DNA from: an uncultured Flavobacteriaceae bacterium
GTDB lineage: Bacteria; Bacteroidota; Bacteroidia; Flavobacteriales; Flavobacteriaceae
Direction of reading: 5' to 3'
NCBI GenBank assembly: GCA_905181615.1
Contig: CAJIYH010000006.1
Location: 1 to 64,000 of the forward strand
DNA: 64,000 nt
Under the pieces are notes generated by a model. That model was not told the DNA's origin. It did no database searches and worked only from the letters and a program-made list of their open reading frames with translations. Of this stretch, positions 30,458 to 40,224 are shown in pieces. The position numbers and the translations under genes were made by a program. The stretch's first letter is position 1, and every line of letters begins with the position of its first letter.

Positions 30458-31093
30458 CTACCCTTCTTGATGTTTTCTGTGAAAATATAGTGCCACTAAG
30501 TATATTATTGGAGTCATAATAATCCAACTGGATTGTGCCTGTATAGTAATTGGACTGCCTGATATTTTAAATAGGGTTGGATTTATCCATGATCCTAGGG
30601 GATGCATCGGAGCCCAAGAAAGATCTCCATTACTACCCAGCTGAAATTTATAAAAGAAACCTTCGACATAAATATTTTGAGCAATAAACCAAAATAATAA
30701 AATTAAAAAAGCACTCCAATTCCATTTCAAAAACGGTGAAGGTTTTTTTTTGTAAAGCAACTTCACAAACGCTATTCCAATCCAGACAATAAGAACATCT
30801 GCTAATGAATTCAAAATCCAGTTTAAATTAAAAGGAATGGCACAACTAAGAGCTACACTTCTTCTCTCGTTCACTGGAAGTCCTCCAGCCAAACCATATG
30901 TTAACCAAAGCTCCCACCCAATTGCGGCTATTATAAAAGCGGCAACTAACGTTGATGCAAGTCTAATAGTCATTTTCTTTTTAAAGAGAAGATAAATTGA
31001 TAAAAAAACGGGAATCAAGGCAGCTGTATAAAGACGAATTACCAGCCAATATTCAAAATCTGACAAGGCACAACTTTTTAAACCATCAAGCAT
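30458..31093 (-). CDS. Polytopic membrane protein of unknown function
   Basis: 211 residues with about six predicted transmembrane helices. Notable segments are IGWELWLTYGLAGG at about residues 58-71 and a loop with PMHPLGSWINPT between the last helices. No recognised catalytic or transporter motif. ATG start at 31093. It runs leftward with the small secreted protein upstream (34 bases away), with which it may form an operon. I do not recognise the family. Confidence 0.65.
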   Translation of the reverse strand: MLDGLKSCALSDFEYWLVIRLYTAALIPVFLSIYLLFKKKMTIRLASTLVAAFIIAAIGWELWLTYGLAGGLPVNERRSVALSCAIPFNLNWILNSLADVLIVWIGIAFVKLLYKKKPSPFLKWNWSAFLILLFWFIAQNIYVEGFFYKFQLGSNGDLSWAPMHPLGSWINPTLFKISGSPITIQAQSSWIIMTPIIYLVALYFHRKHQEG

Positions 31094-31127
31094 AAAAATT
31101 GTTTTGATTTGTTATTAGGTAAAACAA

Positions 31128-31472
31128 CTATTCTTTTTTATTAATTCGATAAAGGGCTTTAGTTTTTACACCATCAAAATGGTTTACTTTATTTTTCTTT
31201 AAAATTTCAAAGTATTGAGTCTCCCTGGCGGTACCGACAATTCTCCAAAATATTTTTTTATTTATATCATCGTACTTTAAGATTTCAACTCCTGCAATAT
31301 ACCCTCCATCTGGAATTGCAAACATTAAAAGTCCATCTTGAGAAATCAAATCAAAGCATTCCTCATTACCTTTTTGACACCATGTGCCGTTTAGATATTT
31401 ATCTATATCAAACTCCTGTGAAAAGCAATAACTTGTAATAATCAATAATAAAATAGTTAGTATGTTTTTCAT
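31128..31472 (-). CDS. Small secreted protein of unknown function
   Basis: 114 residues with a clear signal peptide (MKNILTILLLIITSYCFSQ, cleavage expected after SQ). The mature part has two cysteines near its start (GTWCQKGNEECFDL), which could form a disulfide, and is beta-rich with a GKW-like beginning (LNGTWCQ) reminiscent of lipocalin-like small proteins. No family recognised. Probably co-transcribed with the membrane protein downstream. Confidence 0.65.
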   Translation of the reverse strand: MKNILTILLLIITSYCFSQEFDIDKYLNGTWCQKGNEECFDLISQDGLLMFAIPDGGYIAGVEILKYDDINKKIFWRIVGTARETQYFEILKKNKVNHFDGVKTKALYRINKKE

Positions 31473-31580
31473 ATTATGTAAAATTTAAAAAAATTTACAT
31501 AAATATAAATAAATAAGTTGTATTTGATAATTAAAAAAACCTCAAATAAAAAACTAAAATTTTAATGTATCTTGAATGCT

Positions 31581-31835
31581 ATGAAAAAAATAAACCAATA
31601 CATGCCAATCAAAATCGTATTAATTATAAGCATAAGTTGTCTTTTGTTTTCTTGTTCTTCACAAGATAATTCGACTCCTTCCGAAAAATGTATAGACGCA
31701 TCTCAAATCGATGATTCGGCAATTTGTTATGAGATTTACAGCCCAGTTTGCGGCTGTGACAACAAAACCTATTCAAACGACTGTAAGGCAAACTCTAAAG
31801 GAGTTTTGAGTTTTACTTCGGGTGCGTGTTCTTAA
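31581..31835 (+). CDS. Kazal-type protease-inhibitor lipoprotein
   Basis: 84 residues from the ATG at 31581 (track starts at a TTG 9 bases earlier). A lipoprotein signal ends in LLFSCSSQDNS. The mature part is one Kazal-like domain with the conserved spacing around SPVCGCDNKTYSNDC and a final GAC. Kazal domains inhibit serine proteases by inserting a loop into the active site; the P1 residue cannot be assigned safely. It lies just upstream of an exported M28 metallopeptidase and a CocE-type hydrolase, but Kazal inhibitors target serine proteases, so a direct pairing is not implied. Confidence 0.85.
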   Translation: MKKINQYMPIKIVLIISISCLLFSCSSQDNSTPSEKCIDASQIDDSAICYEIYSPVCGCDNKTYSNDCKANSKGVLSFTSGACS

Positions 31836-31956
31836 AACAAACATTAAGATTTTTTTGAAATTAAATCTCATAAAGCCTTGTCTAGCAACTGACTATTATG
31901 TCATTGGGCTATTCGATTGATTTGACTATCTTTAAACAAGATAAAAAATATTAATT

Positions 31957-33504
31957 ATGAAAAAAATATTTTTATTACTATCACTAGGGTTTCTAGTGAT
32001 TAGTTTCAACGGTAACGCACAAGATCAACAAGTAATAGAACGGATTGTTACAGAGGCAAATGAGAACTCTCAGTTAGAGGATTTAGGACAGCAATTATTA
32101 GACGGCATTGGGCCCAGACTAGTGGGTACTCCACAAATGAAACAGGCGCATGATTGGGCAGTTGCAACCTATTCCAAATGGGGAATTTCTGCGCGAAACG
32201 AATCTTATGGTACTTGGAGGGGATGGGAACGAGGTATTACCCACGTAGACATGCTTTCCCCTAGAGTTCAAAGTCTAAAAGGAACTCAATTGGCCTGGAA
32301 CCCTTCTACTTCTAAAAAAGGTGTTACTGCAGAAGTTGTAATTCTTCCTATGATAAAAGATTCCTTAGAATTTGCTAAATGGTTACCTTCTGTAAAAGGA
32401 AAGTTAGTTATGGTTTCTAAATTAGAAGCTTCAGGTAGACCCGATTATAATTGGGAAGAGTTTGCAACAGAAGAATCTTTTGAGAAAATGAAATCTGAAA
32501 GAGATGCTGCAAATAAGTCCTGGAGAGCAAACATGAGAAATACTGGCTATACTTCGAGAACCATTAACCAAGCAATAGAAGAAGCTGGAGCAGTTGGAAT
32601 TGTTACCTCTTACTGGTCAAAAGGTTTTGGTGTAAGTAAAATTTTCAGCGCTAGAACAAAGAAAATCCCAACAGTTGACCTCGAGTTAGAAGATTATTCT
32701 TTGGTTTATAGATTAGCTACTAGGGGAGAAAAACCAACATTGAATATAGTTGCTCGATCTAAAGAATTGGGAGAAGTGCCTACATTTAACACCATAGCAA
32801 AGATTAAAGGAAGTGAAAAGCCAGAGGAGTATGTTATACTTTCTGCACACTTTGACTCTTGGGATGGTGGAACTGGAGCAACAGACAACGGAACAGGTTC
32901 TTTGGTTATGATGGAAGCAATGCGAATCCTTAAAAAAGTATATCCAAATCCAAAGAGAACAATATTAGTTGGACATTGGGGAAGCGAAGAACAGGGTCTA
33001 AATGGATCAAGAGCCTTTGTTGAAGATAATCCTGAGATTGTAAAAAATGTACAAGTAGTGTTTAATCAAGATAATGGAACCGGAAGAGTTGTCAATATAT
33101 CTGGGCAAGGTTTTCTTCATTCCTACGATTATATTGGCAGATGGTTACACGAAGTGCCGGCTGATATTACCAAACATATAGAAACTAACTTCCCTGGAAC
33201 TCCAGGTCGTGGAGGATCTGATTATGCTGCATTTGTTGCAGCGGGTGCTCCTGCTTTTAGTTTAAGTTCATTAAGCTGGTCATATTGGAATTACACTTGG
33301 CACACCAATAGAGATACGTATGATAAAATTATTTTTGATGATGTTAGAAACAATGCTATTCTTACAGCAGTTTTAGCTTATATGGCTTCTGAAGATCCAG
33401 AAACCACTTCAAGAGATCAGATTATCTTACCTGTAAGTAAAAGAACAGGTAGGCAAATGGAATGGCCTACTCCTAGGTCTCCAAACAGAAAAGGGGGAAT
33501 GTAA
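31957..33504 (+). CDS. Exported M28-family zinc peptidase (carboxypeptidase Q-like)
   Basis: 515 residues with a signal peptide (LLSLGFLVISFNGNAQ). An inserted PA-type domain lies at about residues 125-260. The two-zinc catalytic core is visible: ILSAHFDSWDGG (first His and Asp), TDNGTG (bridging Asp region), GSEEQGLNGS (catalytic Glu pair), VFNQDNGTG (Asp) and the late His in WHTNRDTYDK. This follows the plasma glutamate carboxypeptidase-like branch of M28, which removes unsubstituted N- or C-terminal residues from short peptides. Periplasmic or secreted. Followed by a terminator shared with the convergent hydrolase gene. Confidence 0.92.
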   Translation: MKKIFLLLSLGFLVISFNGNAQDQQVIERIVTEANENSQLEDLGQQLLDGIGPRLVGTPQMKQAHDWAVATYSKWGISARNESYGTWRGWERGITHVDMLSPRVQSLKGTQLAWNPSTSKKGVTAEVVILPMIKDSLEFAKWLPSVKGKLVMVSKLEASGRPDYNWEEFATEESFEKMKSERDAANKSWRANMRNTGYTSRTINQAIEEAGAVGIVTSYWSKGFGVSKIFSARTKKIPTVDLELEDYSLVYRLATRGEKPTLNIVARSKELGEVPTFNTIAKIKGSEKPEEYVILSAHFDSWDGGTGATDNGTGSLVMMEAMRILKKVYPNPKRTILVGHWGSEEQGLNGSRAFVEDNPEIVKNVQVVFNQDNGTGRVVNISGQGFLHSYDYIGRWLHEVPADITKHIETNFPGTPGRGGSDYAAFVAAGAPAFSLSSLSWSYWNYTWHTNRDTYDKIIFDDVRNNAILTAVLAYMASEDPETTSRDQIILPVSKRTGRQMEWPTPRSPNRKGGM

Positions 33505-33517
33505 AATAGACTCCAAT

Positions 33518-33556
33518 AAAAAAAGTCCTGTAAGGATCTTAAAGGACTTTTTATTT
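33518..33556. terminator. Bidirectional terminator
   Basis: AAAAAAAGTCCT and AGGACTTTTTA form an inverted repeat with A and T runs on the outer sides, so it can act for transcripts from both directions. It lies between the convergent stops of the M28 peptidase (33504) and the CocE-like hydrolase (33569). Confidence 0.85.
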
Positions 33557-33568
33557 TAAATATGTTTC

Positions 33569-35467
33569 TTATTTAATAAGTGGCAATACAATTTTTGACA
33601 AGTGCTTACTGTTATGATGTACATTGTTGTTTGCAATAACTGATTTAGATTCGTCAAAGTTATCTCCGCCCGTATTTAAGTTTCGAGCAAACCTAGGAAA
33701 ATTAGAACTTGATATTTCTATTCGAATGCTATGCCCCGGTTTAAAGTAATTTGAAGTAGCTAGTTTAGAAATCTCTAAAGCATATACTTTTTCTTCTTCC
33801 ATAAAAACTTCCTTATCATATCCTTCTCTATATCGAGCTCTTTGGATGGTTTCGTCCAAATTATATGCAGTCCCATCTGGAGCTACATCAATTAACTTAA
33901 CCGTAAAATCAGTGTCCTTGGCATCAGAAGAAACGTATAGAGTTGTTTCTACAAAACCACTCAAGGTTACTCCTTTTTCAAAAGGTTCAGATGTATAGAC
34001 TAAGATGTCATTTCTAGTCTCAAGCTCTTGTTGGTCAAAGGCACCTCCTTTAACAGCATTACCTGTACAACAAACGTTTCCACCATAGGAAGGAACTGCG
34101 TCCATGGGGTCATAGACAAAACTATCTTTTGGGCTATTCTTAGCTGGTTTTTTTCTACTCAGTTTACCATCTCCAAAGCGGCTGTTTGCTTTTCCTTTAG
34201 AATGCAAGTAGTAAGTAGTCATTTTAGATTCTTTTGGAGGCCATACTTCCGAGAAATTCCAAGTGTTACTTCCCATAGTGAAGTATTGAACCCGAGGTGT
34301 GTTTTCTTTAAAATCATTGGGCTGGTCTTTTAGCCAGAGATCAAACCATTTATAGATTTGTTCATTATAATTTAAAGTTGCATCGCCCATGCTTCTTTCA
34401 CCTACAACAGTGTTTTCTGTAGCGCGGGTATAAGCACAATGTAGTGTTGGTGAAATAACCAAGTATTGGTTGTCTCTAATTTCTAAATCTTTAGCATTTT
34501 CACGCAAGTGATTAAACAGTGTAATGTTAGGACCTACCGAAACGTCATACCAAGAAGCAAACCAAAAGCTTGGAACACCAAAATCCATGGTGTCGTGGTA
34601 AAGACCTCCTTCGAACCAAGCGGGATCATTAGGTTTTCTAATTACCATTTGATCGAATACCTCACTTTTACCCTTCATGTTCTTTAACATGTCTTTTATG
34701 GGTAAATGAGCCAAGGCTTCTGACATGTCAACTTTAGGATTTTCAGGAGCTAAATCATAATATCTAGAAATTCTTAATAAATCTTCTTGGGAAGCACCCG
34801 CTGGTATTCTAGGCTTAAACGTATCGTGTTCCACTCCATATAACCAGGAGAAAAAAAGCAGTTGCTCTGCTCCTCCTTTATACCAGTTTCCTTGTTCAAA
34901 AAAATCACCTACAGTACCTACACCAGCTCCAAAGCCCTGAGGCACCATAGCAGCATGCGATGGGTGGTCTAAAGCAGCAACAGCCATTTGCCATTCTGCA
35001 GTAGAAGAACAACCCAGCGTTCCTATTTTCCCATTAGACCATTCTTGGTCTTTAATCCATGTAAATGCATCGTAGCCGTCTGTTAAGGGTATTCCCAGAA
35101 TATCCCATTCTCCTTCCGAGTAATAACGTCCTCTTTCGTTCTGTATTACATAAGCATAACCGCGTTTTACTGCCTCTAATGCTTTTTTAATTGCTCGAGT
35201 ATTAACTTTTCCATCCCTCCAGTTATTGAAATTATAAGGGGTTCTTGAAAAAATAATAGGAACTGGTTTATCTGTCTTTGGTCTGTAAATATCTGTAGAC
35301 AAACGGATCCCATCACGCATAGGCATCATGACTTTTTGGTCAATAATTCCTATTTCTAAAAACTCCTTAACTAGGGGGTCATCTTCCGGATAAGCATGTT
35401 TTCCCTGTGCGTTTACTTGAATTGCAGAAACTAAAAATAATAAAGATAATAGTGTGTTTTTTAACAT
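33569..35467 (-). CDS. CocE/NonD-family exported hydrolase (S15-like)
   Basis: 632 residues with a signal peptide ending in SAIQVNAQG. The alpha/beta-hydrolase domain of the X-Pro dipeptidyl-peptidase/cocaine-esterase group is followed by the C-terminal galactose-binding-like jelly roll (about residues 430-620). Conserved segments include [14 protein letters not shown] near the N terminus, the nucleophile region [12 protein letters not shown] (expected Ser in G-x-S) and [11 protein letters not shown] before the jelly roll. It hydrolyses esters or amides, possibly N-acyl or proline-containing substrates. Exported, so probably part of peptide scavenging with the adjacent M28 peptidase. Confidence 0.88.
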   Translation of the reverse strand: MLKNTLLSLLFLVSAIQVNAQGKHAYPEDDPLVKEFLEIGIIDQKVMMPMRDGIRLSTDIYRPKTDKPVPIIFSRTPYNFNNWRDGKVNTRAIKKALEAVKRGYAYVIQNERGRYYSEGEWDILGIPLTDGYDAFTWIKDQEWSNGKIGTLGCSSTAEWQMAVAALDHPSHAAMVPQGFGAGVGTVGDFFEQGNWYKGGAEQLLFFSWLYGVEHDTFKPRIPAGASQEDLLRISRYYDLAPENPKVDMSEALAHLPIKDMLKNMKGKSEVFDQMVIRKPNDPAWFEGGLYHDTMDFGVPSFWFASWYDVSVGPNITLFNHLRENAKDLEIRDNQYLVISPTLHCAYTRATENTVVGERSMGDATLNYNEQIYKWFDLWLKDQPNDFKENTPRVQYFTMGSNTWNFSEVWPPKESKMTTYYLHSKGKANSRFGDGKLSRKKPAKNSPKDSFVYDPMDAVPSYGGNVCCTGNAVKGGAFDQQELETRNDILVYTSEPFEKGVTLSGFVETTLYVSSDAKDTDFTVKLIDVAPDGTAYNLDETIQRARYREGYDKEVFMEEEKVYALEISKLATSNYFKPGHSIRIEISSSNFPRFARNLNTGGDNFDESKSVIANNNVHHNSKHLSKIVLPLIK

Positions 35468-35714
35468 AATAATAGCTTGTATTGTAGAGCTTTAGCAAAG
35501 AGAACTCTTATTATTACACTAAATATACAAAGTTTAAATTCAAGTCTGATTTTCTGAAACAAAAAATATTTCTAAAAGCTAGCCTCCTCAAACCAAAACT
35601 ACAATAGAACACCCCAAAATGAAGCTTTTTTAGCTAAGTTATTGGCGAAAATATTTAATAACACAAATCAAAAAGGCTTAAAAATCTCTGAACTTAGAGA
35701 AGAGGATATGCTTG

Positions 35715-38700
35715 TTATTGAACTGTAATCGTTCCATACATACCATTGTGAGCTGAACATTGATAGTAATACGTTCCTGCAGCTGTAGGTGTCCAATTTA
35801 CTACTCCACTTGTAGCTCCATTATTAGTTACATTAGAAACTTGATTATCTGTACCTGTCCCTTGAACTGTTTTAATATAGAATGGATGACTAGCAGCATT
35901 TACAATAAAGTTAACCTCGTCTCCTACATTAATAGTTATTGAAGGGTCGTTTCCTGATACTGCACCATTTCTGTCAGAACCTGCTAGGGTATAATCAGAA
36001 TTAGAAGATGCTGTGACGTTTATATTGTAATTAGGACAAGTTCCCCAGATGGGTTTGTTTGTATTTGTTAAGGCTGAAGCTTCATTGGTGAAAAGTTCAG
36101 GTTCAGATGAAATATTTATAACACACCAGTCTTTTAGATTTTGGTTAAAAAGAGGAGCCCCACGAAACATTCTGTCCATATTTGTTACACTTGACGTATC
36201 CCAACCTCCTATATTTTGATTAAATACACCAGCATCTCTAAACAAACTTTCCATATTTGTTACACTTGACGTATCCCAACCTCCTATGTTTTCATCAAAA
36301 TAGTTTGCATTGTAAAACATTCCACCCATATCAGTTACGTTTGAAACATCCCAACCTCCTATATTTGGAGATGAATTTGTACTGACAAACATAGAACTCA
36401 TATTAGTAACATTTGAAGTGTTCCAACTACCTATATCTTGATTAAATGAAGTTGCATTGTAAAACATGCCACTCATATCTGTAACATTTGAAGTGTTCCA
36501 GCTGCCAATATCTTGATTGAAAGCAATAGCATTTTGAAACATACTTTCCATATTGTTAACACTAGATGTGTTCCAGTTACTTATGTCTCTATTAAAATTA
36601 CCATTAGCAAACACTCCTGCCATTCCTAAAACATTTGAAGTATCCCAACTGCCAATATCTTGATTGAATGCAGTTGCTCCATTGAATAAATTATGAATGT
36701 AAGTTACATTAGAAACATCCCAATTACTTATATCCTTATTAAACGAAGTTGCATTGAAAAACATATAATTTAATGATATCATTGAAGATAAATCCCAACT
36801 ACTTATATCTTGATTAAATGAACTTGCTCCGTTGAACATATCCGTCATTCCGGTTACTTTTGAAATATCCCAAAAACTAATATCAGTATTAAACGAGGAA
36901 TTATCTTTAAAAAGTTCACTCATATCAGTAACCAACGTAGTACACAGATTAACATTACCATTCGCAATCTTTCCTGCTATAGTTGAGTTATCTACTGCGG
37001 TATACGTTACCCCATTAATAACATCTATATCTCCCACTGTTGCATTAGGGCATTGACAAGTTCCATTTATAAATGAGATTGAACCTGTTGATGTATTTGT
37101 TGATGCATTAACAGTTATGGTCCCTGAAAGGGTTATGGAGTTAGTAGTTGATGATTCAGCTACCGTTACATCATAATTATAAGTCCCCGATGCAGTTGTT
37201 GTTCCAGATATATTAACAATATTATTACTGAAAGTCATACTAACTCCAGGAGGAAGATTATATGCATTAGCAGACAATGATTGACAATCGGTAGTTATAT
37301 CATATCCAATATTGGCGATTGCTTCTCCTGCAGTAACAGTTTGAGAAGCTTGACCATTAATTAATGAACTAGTAATGGTACAACTAGATGTATTTGTTGT
37401 AGAAGTACTTGTTGTACTTTCTTGAACAATTATTTGACCAAATACTACCGCAGAAACCGTTGAGCTTTGAAGTGTTTGATTATTATAATATTCTAGATAG
37501 TAATCAAAAGTTCCTTGAGTAGATGGAGTACCACTAATAATTATGGTATTATTTTGACTAGAGAAACTGTATTTCACTCCTTCTGGAAGACCATTGGCTG
37601 AAGAATTAAGCGCATTACCATTAGCATCTGGTGGACAATCTGTAGTTAGCTGGTAGTTTATTGCAGCAATAGAATTTCCTAGGGTTATGGTTTGATTGTT
37701 TGAGCCATTTCCTACTGTATTATTTTGTTCATAAATTAACTCAATTGTAGCCGAAGTACATACTTCATTAACAATTACAGTTCTAGTCGTTGAAACGATA
37801 TTACTTGCACTATCAGAAACACTATAAGTCAAAGTATATGTTCCTACTGTTGAGGTATCAACTGTTCCAGTAGTGATTATTGAAGAAGTGAGGTCACCAT
37901 CTAAATCATCTGTAGCAGTTGCCCCAGGGTCTGTGAAAGTGTCTCCCACTAGAAGAGTAATAGTTGAAGAACCTGTTAAGGTAATCGTTGGAGGTAAATC
38001 TAAACTTACAATTACTGTTCTGGTTATTGAAACAGAGTTACCTGCTGCATCAGAGACTGTGTAAGTAATTAAATAAGTTCCCTCGGTTGCTGTATCAACA
38101 GTTCCAGAAGATGTAATTGAAGAGGTAATGTCTCCGTCTATACTATCCTCTGCAGTAGCTCCTGCATCTGTAAAAGTATCTCCTACTCCTAAATAGATTG
38201 TAGAAGAACCCACAAGTGATATAACAGGTGGTAAAGAAGTGTCTGTAGCTTCATCATAAGTGTCATCTCTATCTCCTGTAGCATCCTCTGTACATCCGCT
38301 ATTTAGACTAATTGAAAAACTAATATATCCATTGGTAAGAACAAGGTTTGTAATAGCTCCAAAAGGAGATTCCTCTTGGGTTAAGGTAATTGTTGTATTT
38401 GAATCTACGTTAAACTGACCTGTAACGGTAATAGTTCCAGTGGCTATTGTAAATGTACCATCTGTTCTAAATATGATTTCTGACACTTCACAATCTGTAA
38501 ACTTACTAGTATCAGTTCCACCTGTTTTTTTCCTAATCTTCCACTTTCCAACTCCTAGAAAAGTATCATTAGCAGCTAAAACTTGACTTATCGTTTCTTC
38601 AAAGGTTGCAGTAACTGATTTTGTTCCATCAATAGTAACATCAATCTGGTTTGTTGTTTCAGTTGAAGACCCAGACCAACTATTAAATATAGAACCACCA

Positions 38701-39137
38701 GAAGGTGTTGCAATTAAACGAACTACGTCTCCTGAATTATACTCTTCAGATGTTTTATCCGAACTGATTACTTCTTGTGTTATTGTACCTTCTCCTATCT
38801 TACCTACACTAAGAGTATACTGTGTTCTTATGAAGTTAGCAGTAATTGTCTTATTGCTATTCATTGAAACAGTTAATGGATTGTCTGTGCCAGAAGCATC
38901 TCCAGACCAACTAGTAAATTCATACCCAGCATCAGCAGTAGCTGTTATTGAAACATTAGAGTTTTCGTTGTAAGTTCCACCCGTATTGTTTACAGTCCCT
39001 CCTTCAGAAGCTGTAGCTGTTAAAGTATAGGTTATCGTTGGTGTTGGTGCATCTGGAAGAGGACTATCCTTTGAACAAGAGTTTATAAATAGAAATAAAG
39101 AAAATATAAGTAGAGAGCTTTTAAGAAGAAATTTCAT
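35715..39137 (-). CDS. Mosaic surface lipoprotein: InlB-like, DUF5011, BspA repeats, cupredoxin (copy A)
   Basis: 1140 residues from the ATG at 39137 (the track's upstream start adds 16 residues). Lipobox LFLFINSC followed by SKDSP. In order: two InlB-B-type repeats (GYEFTSWSGDASGTDNP and a second copy), a lipocalin-like unit, two DUF5011-like Ig repeats (GDTFTDAGATAEDSIDGDIT), two further Ig-like units, the cap module GTCQCPNATVGD, 11 BspA/DUF285 25-residue repeats (MFYNATSFNQDIGSWNTSNV), and a C-terminal cupredoxin with ligands His (ASHPFY) and C-x2-H-x2-M (YQCSAHNGMYG), the amicyanin-like spacing. Probably surface-exposed and adhesive, with a possible type-1 copper site. No type IX secretion tail. 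Near-identical in large parts to copy B at 42180. Confidence 0.85.
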   Translation of the reverse strand: MKFLLKSSLLIFSLFLFINSCSKDSPLPDAPTPTITYTLTATASEGGTVNNTGGTYNENSNVSITATADAGYEFTSWSGDASGTDNPLTVSMNSNKTITANFIRTQYTLSVGKIGEGTITQEVISSDKTSEEYNSGDVVRLIATPSGGSIFNSWSGSSTETTNQIDVTIDGTKSVTATFEETISQVLAANDTFLGVGKWKIRKKTGGTDTSKFTDCEVSEIIFRTDGTFTIATGTITVTGQFNVDSNTTITLTQEESPFGAITNLVLTNGYISFSISLNSGCTEDATGDRDDTYDEATDTSLPPVISLVGSSTIYLGVGDTFTDAGATAEDSIDGDITSSITSSGTVDTATEGTYLITYTVSDAAGNSVSITRTVIVSLDLPPTITLTGSSTITLLVGDTFTDPGATATDDLDGDLTSSIITTGTVDTSTVGTYTLTYSVSDSASNIVSTTRTVIVNEVCTSATIELIYEQNNTVGNGSNNQTITLGNSIAAINYQLTTDCPPDANGNALNSSANGLPEGVKYSFSSQNNTIIISGTPSTQGTFDYYLEYYNNQTLQSSTVSAVVFGQIIVQESTTSTSTTNTSSCTITSSLINGQASQTVTAGEAIANIGYDITTDCQSLSANAYNLPPGVSMTFSNNIVNISGTTTASGTYNYDVTVAESSTTNSITLSGTITVNASTNTSTGSISFINGTCQCPNATVGDIDVINGVTYTAVDNSTIAGKIANGNVNLCTTLVTDMSELFKDNSSFNTDISFWDISKVTGMTDMFNGASSFNQDISSWDLSSMISLNYMFFNATSFNKDISNWDVSNVTYIHNLFNGATAFNQDIGSWDTSNVLGMAGVFANGNFNRDISNWNTSSVNNMESMFQNAIAFNQDIGSWNTSNVTDMSGMFYNATSFNQDIGSWNTSNVTNMSSMFVSTNSSPNIGGWDVSNVTDMGGMFYNANYFDENIGGWDTSSVTNMESLFRDAGVFNQNIGGWDTSSVTNMDRMFRGAPLFNQNLKDWCVINISSEPELFTNEASALTNTNKPIWGTCPNYNINVTASSNSDYTLAGSDRNGAVSGNDPSITINVGDEVNFIVNAASHPFYIKTVQGTGTDNQVSNVTNNGATSGVVNWTPTAAGTYYYQCSAHNGMYGTITVQ

Positions 39138-39321
39138 AAACAAAGTATATAACTCAAATATATGTAAAAGCACTTCGACAAACAAATGTACTTCAAAGCA
39201 TGAGGGAAAAATGCAGTAATAGAAAAAATTAGTGAATCGATTAAATTTGTAGAATTAGAAATCTAGCATAGTCTTTTAAGCTATTTAAGAGGGTTAGATA
39301 TCCCTGAACTTACTTAACTTG

Positions 39322-39336
39322 ACATGCCTCTGGTTT
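39322..39336 (+). repeat. R1 core fragment
   Basis: ACATGCCTCTGGTTT repeats the 3' end of the R1 repeat (41531-41614), here preceded by CCCTGAACTTACTTAACTTG, a degraded form of the CTGAACTTAAT part. It lies between the copy A lipoprotein and the Gly-tailed protein. Confidence 0.6.
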
Positions 39337-39375
39337 AAAAGAAAACGCTAATAAAGTTCATTTTACGCTATTTTA

Positions 39376-40008
39376 TCACCCTGCATCTCCTCCTCCGCCT
39401 GCATCTCCACCACCTACATCACCTACGCCTGAATCTCCAAAACCTGCATCACTCATAATCATATGACCAGAATCACTTGACGGAATATTATTTATGTTAA
39501 TTTGAAATTCATCTAATATAAAACCTGCTATTAAATCTTTAGCATCTAATCTGTCTGGAAGTTTTGATTCGGTTAGCTTACCATTATCTAAATTAAGAAG
39601 ATAAATTGTCTTTGATGAAAAAAGATAAAATTTACCATTCAATAAAAATGTTTTTGGTGTTGACCATCTAAAAGGTGATTTTAAACTAAACTTTTCAATA
39701 CCACTATTTATATCAATAGCTGTAAATTTATTTGTCCTATTTTTAAAAATCAATATATTCTTAATTATATGTATAGAATAAAATATTTCTTTTAAATCCC
39801 AAGTTTTTTTGCCAGATTTAAAGTCAATTAAGCTTGTGAAATTTGAAGTTCCCCAATTATTTCGGGTTGTTACAAAAACATAGTCATCTATTCTTGATAT
39901 ACCATAAATATGTTTATCAAAATCTACTTTCCAATCAATTGAATTATTTGACCCATTATATTTAGTAATACTTTTTCCTTTAGTGAATAAAACTGAATTA
40001 GATTTCAT
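39376..40008 (-). CDS. PQQ-propeller-like protein with Gly/Asp-rich tail
   Basis: 210 residues, no signal peptide. Repeated strands with alternating hydrophobic residues and motifs such as SIDWKVDFDKHIYG, SLIDFKSGKKTW and TAIDINSGIEKF look like the DxxSG-x-x-x-W/F blades of PQQ-like beta propellers; about four blades, fewer than a full ring. The last 25 residues change abruptly to a low-complexity tail (DSGVGDVGGGDAGGGGDAG) of 12-base DNA repeats. Function unknown; a four-blade fragment may need partners or be a remnant. Low GC and flanking repeats suggest accessory origin. Confidence 0.55.
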   Translation of the reverse strand: MKSNSVLFTKGKSITKYNGSNNSIDWKVDFDKHIYGISRIDDYVFVTTRNNWGTSNFTSLIDFKSGKKTWDLKEIFYSIHIIKNILIFKNRTNKFTAIDINSGIEKFSLKSPFRWSTPKTFLLNGKFYLFSSKTIYLLNLDNGKLTESKLPDRLDAKDLIAGFILDEFQININNIPSSDSGHMIMSDAGFGDSGVGDVGGGDAGGGGDAG

Positions 40009-40057
40009 ATTAATTAATTTATGGTTACTGCTAATATAATAAATCCCTGAACTTAAT

Positions 40058-40110
40058 ACACAAACAGAGGCAAGTCATTGACCTCATCTACTTCGTGTTT
40101 CAACTAAGGC
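40058..40110 (+). repeat. R2 intergenic repeat, copy 1
   Basis: A 53-base segment beginning ACACAAACAGAGGCAAG that recurs at 42124-42176 with 4 mismatches and no gaps (49 of 53 by hand count). It lies between the Gly-tailed protein and the DUF6090-like gene. It is preceded by CTGAACTTAAT, which is also part of R1. No inverted-repeat ends or coding sense seen. Confidence 0.75.
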
Positions 40111-40224
40111 AAAGTTTATTTTAAGGCTATTTGTACAAAACTGTTTTTAAAGCAACTGAAATCAATGAATAGGATGTTTTGAGTAGTAAAAATAAATTAA
40201 GTAAACCTTCGGAAAGGCACAGAT

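Noticed and set aside
35560-35728. Open frame of about 50 codons ending ELREEDMLVIEL on the plus strand
   Set aside because: It overlaps the end of the copy A lipoprotein gene and an R1-like CTGAACTTAGAGAAGAGGATATGC; no start or family recognised. It may be a gene remnant, but is not supported well enough.
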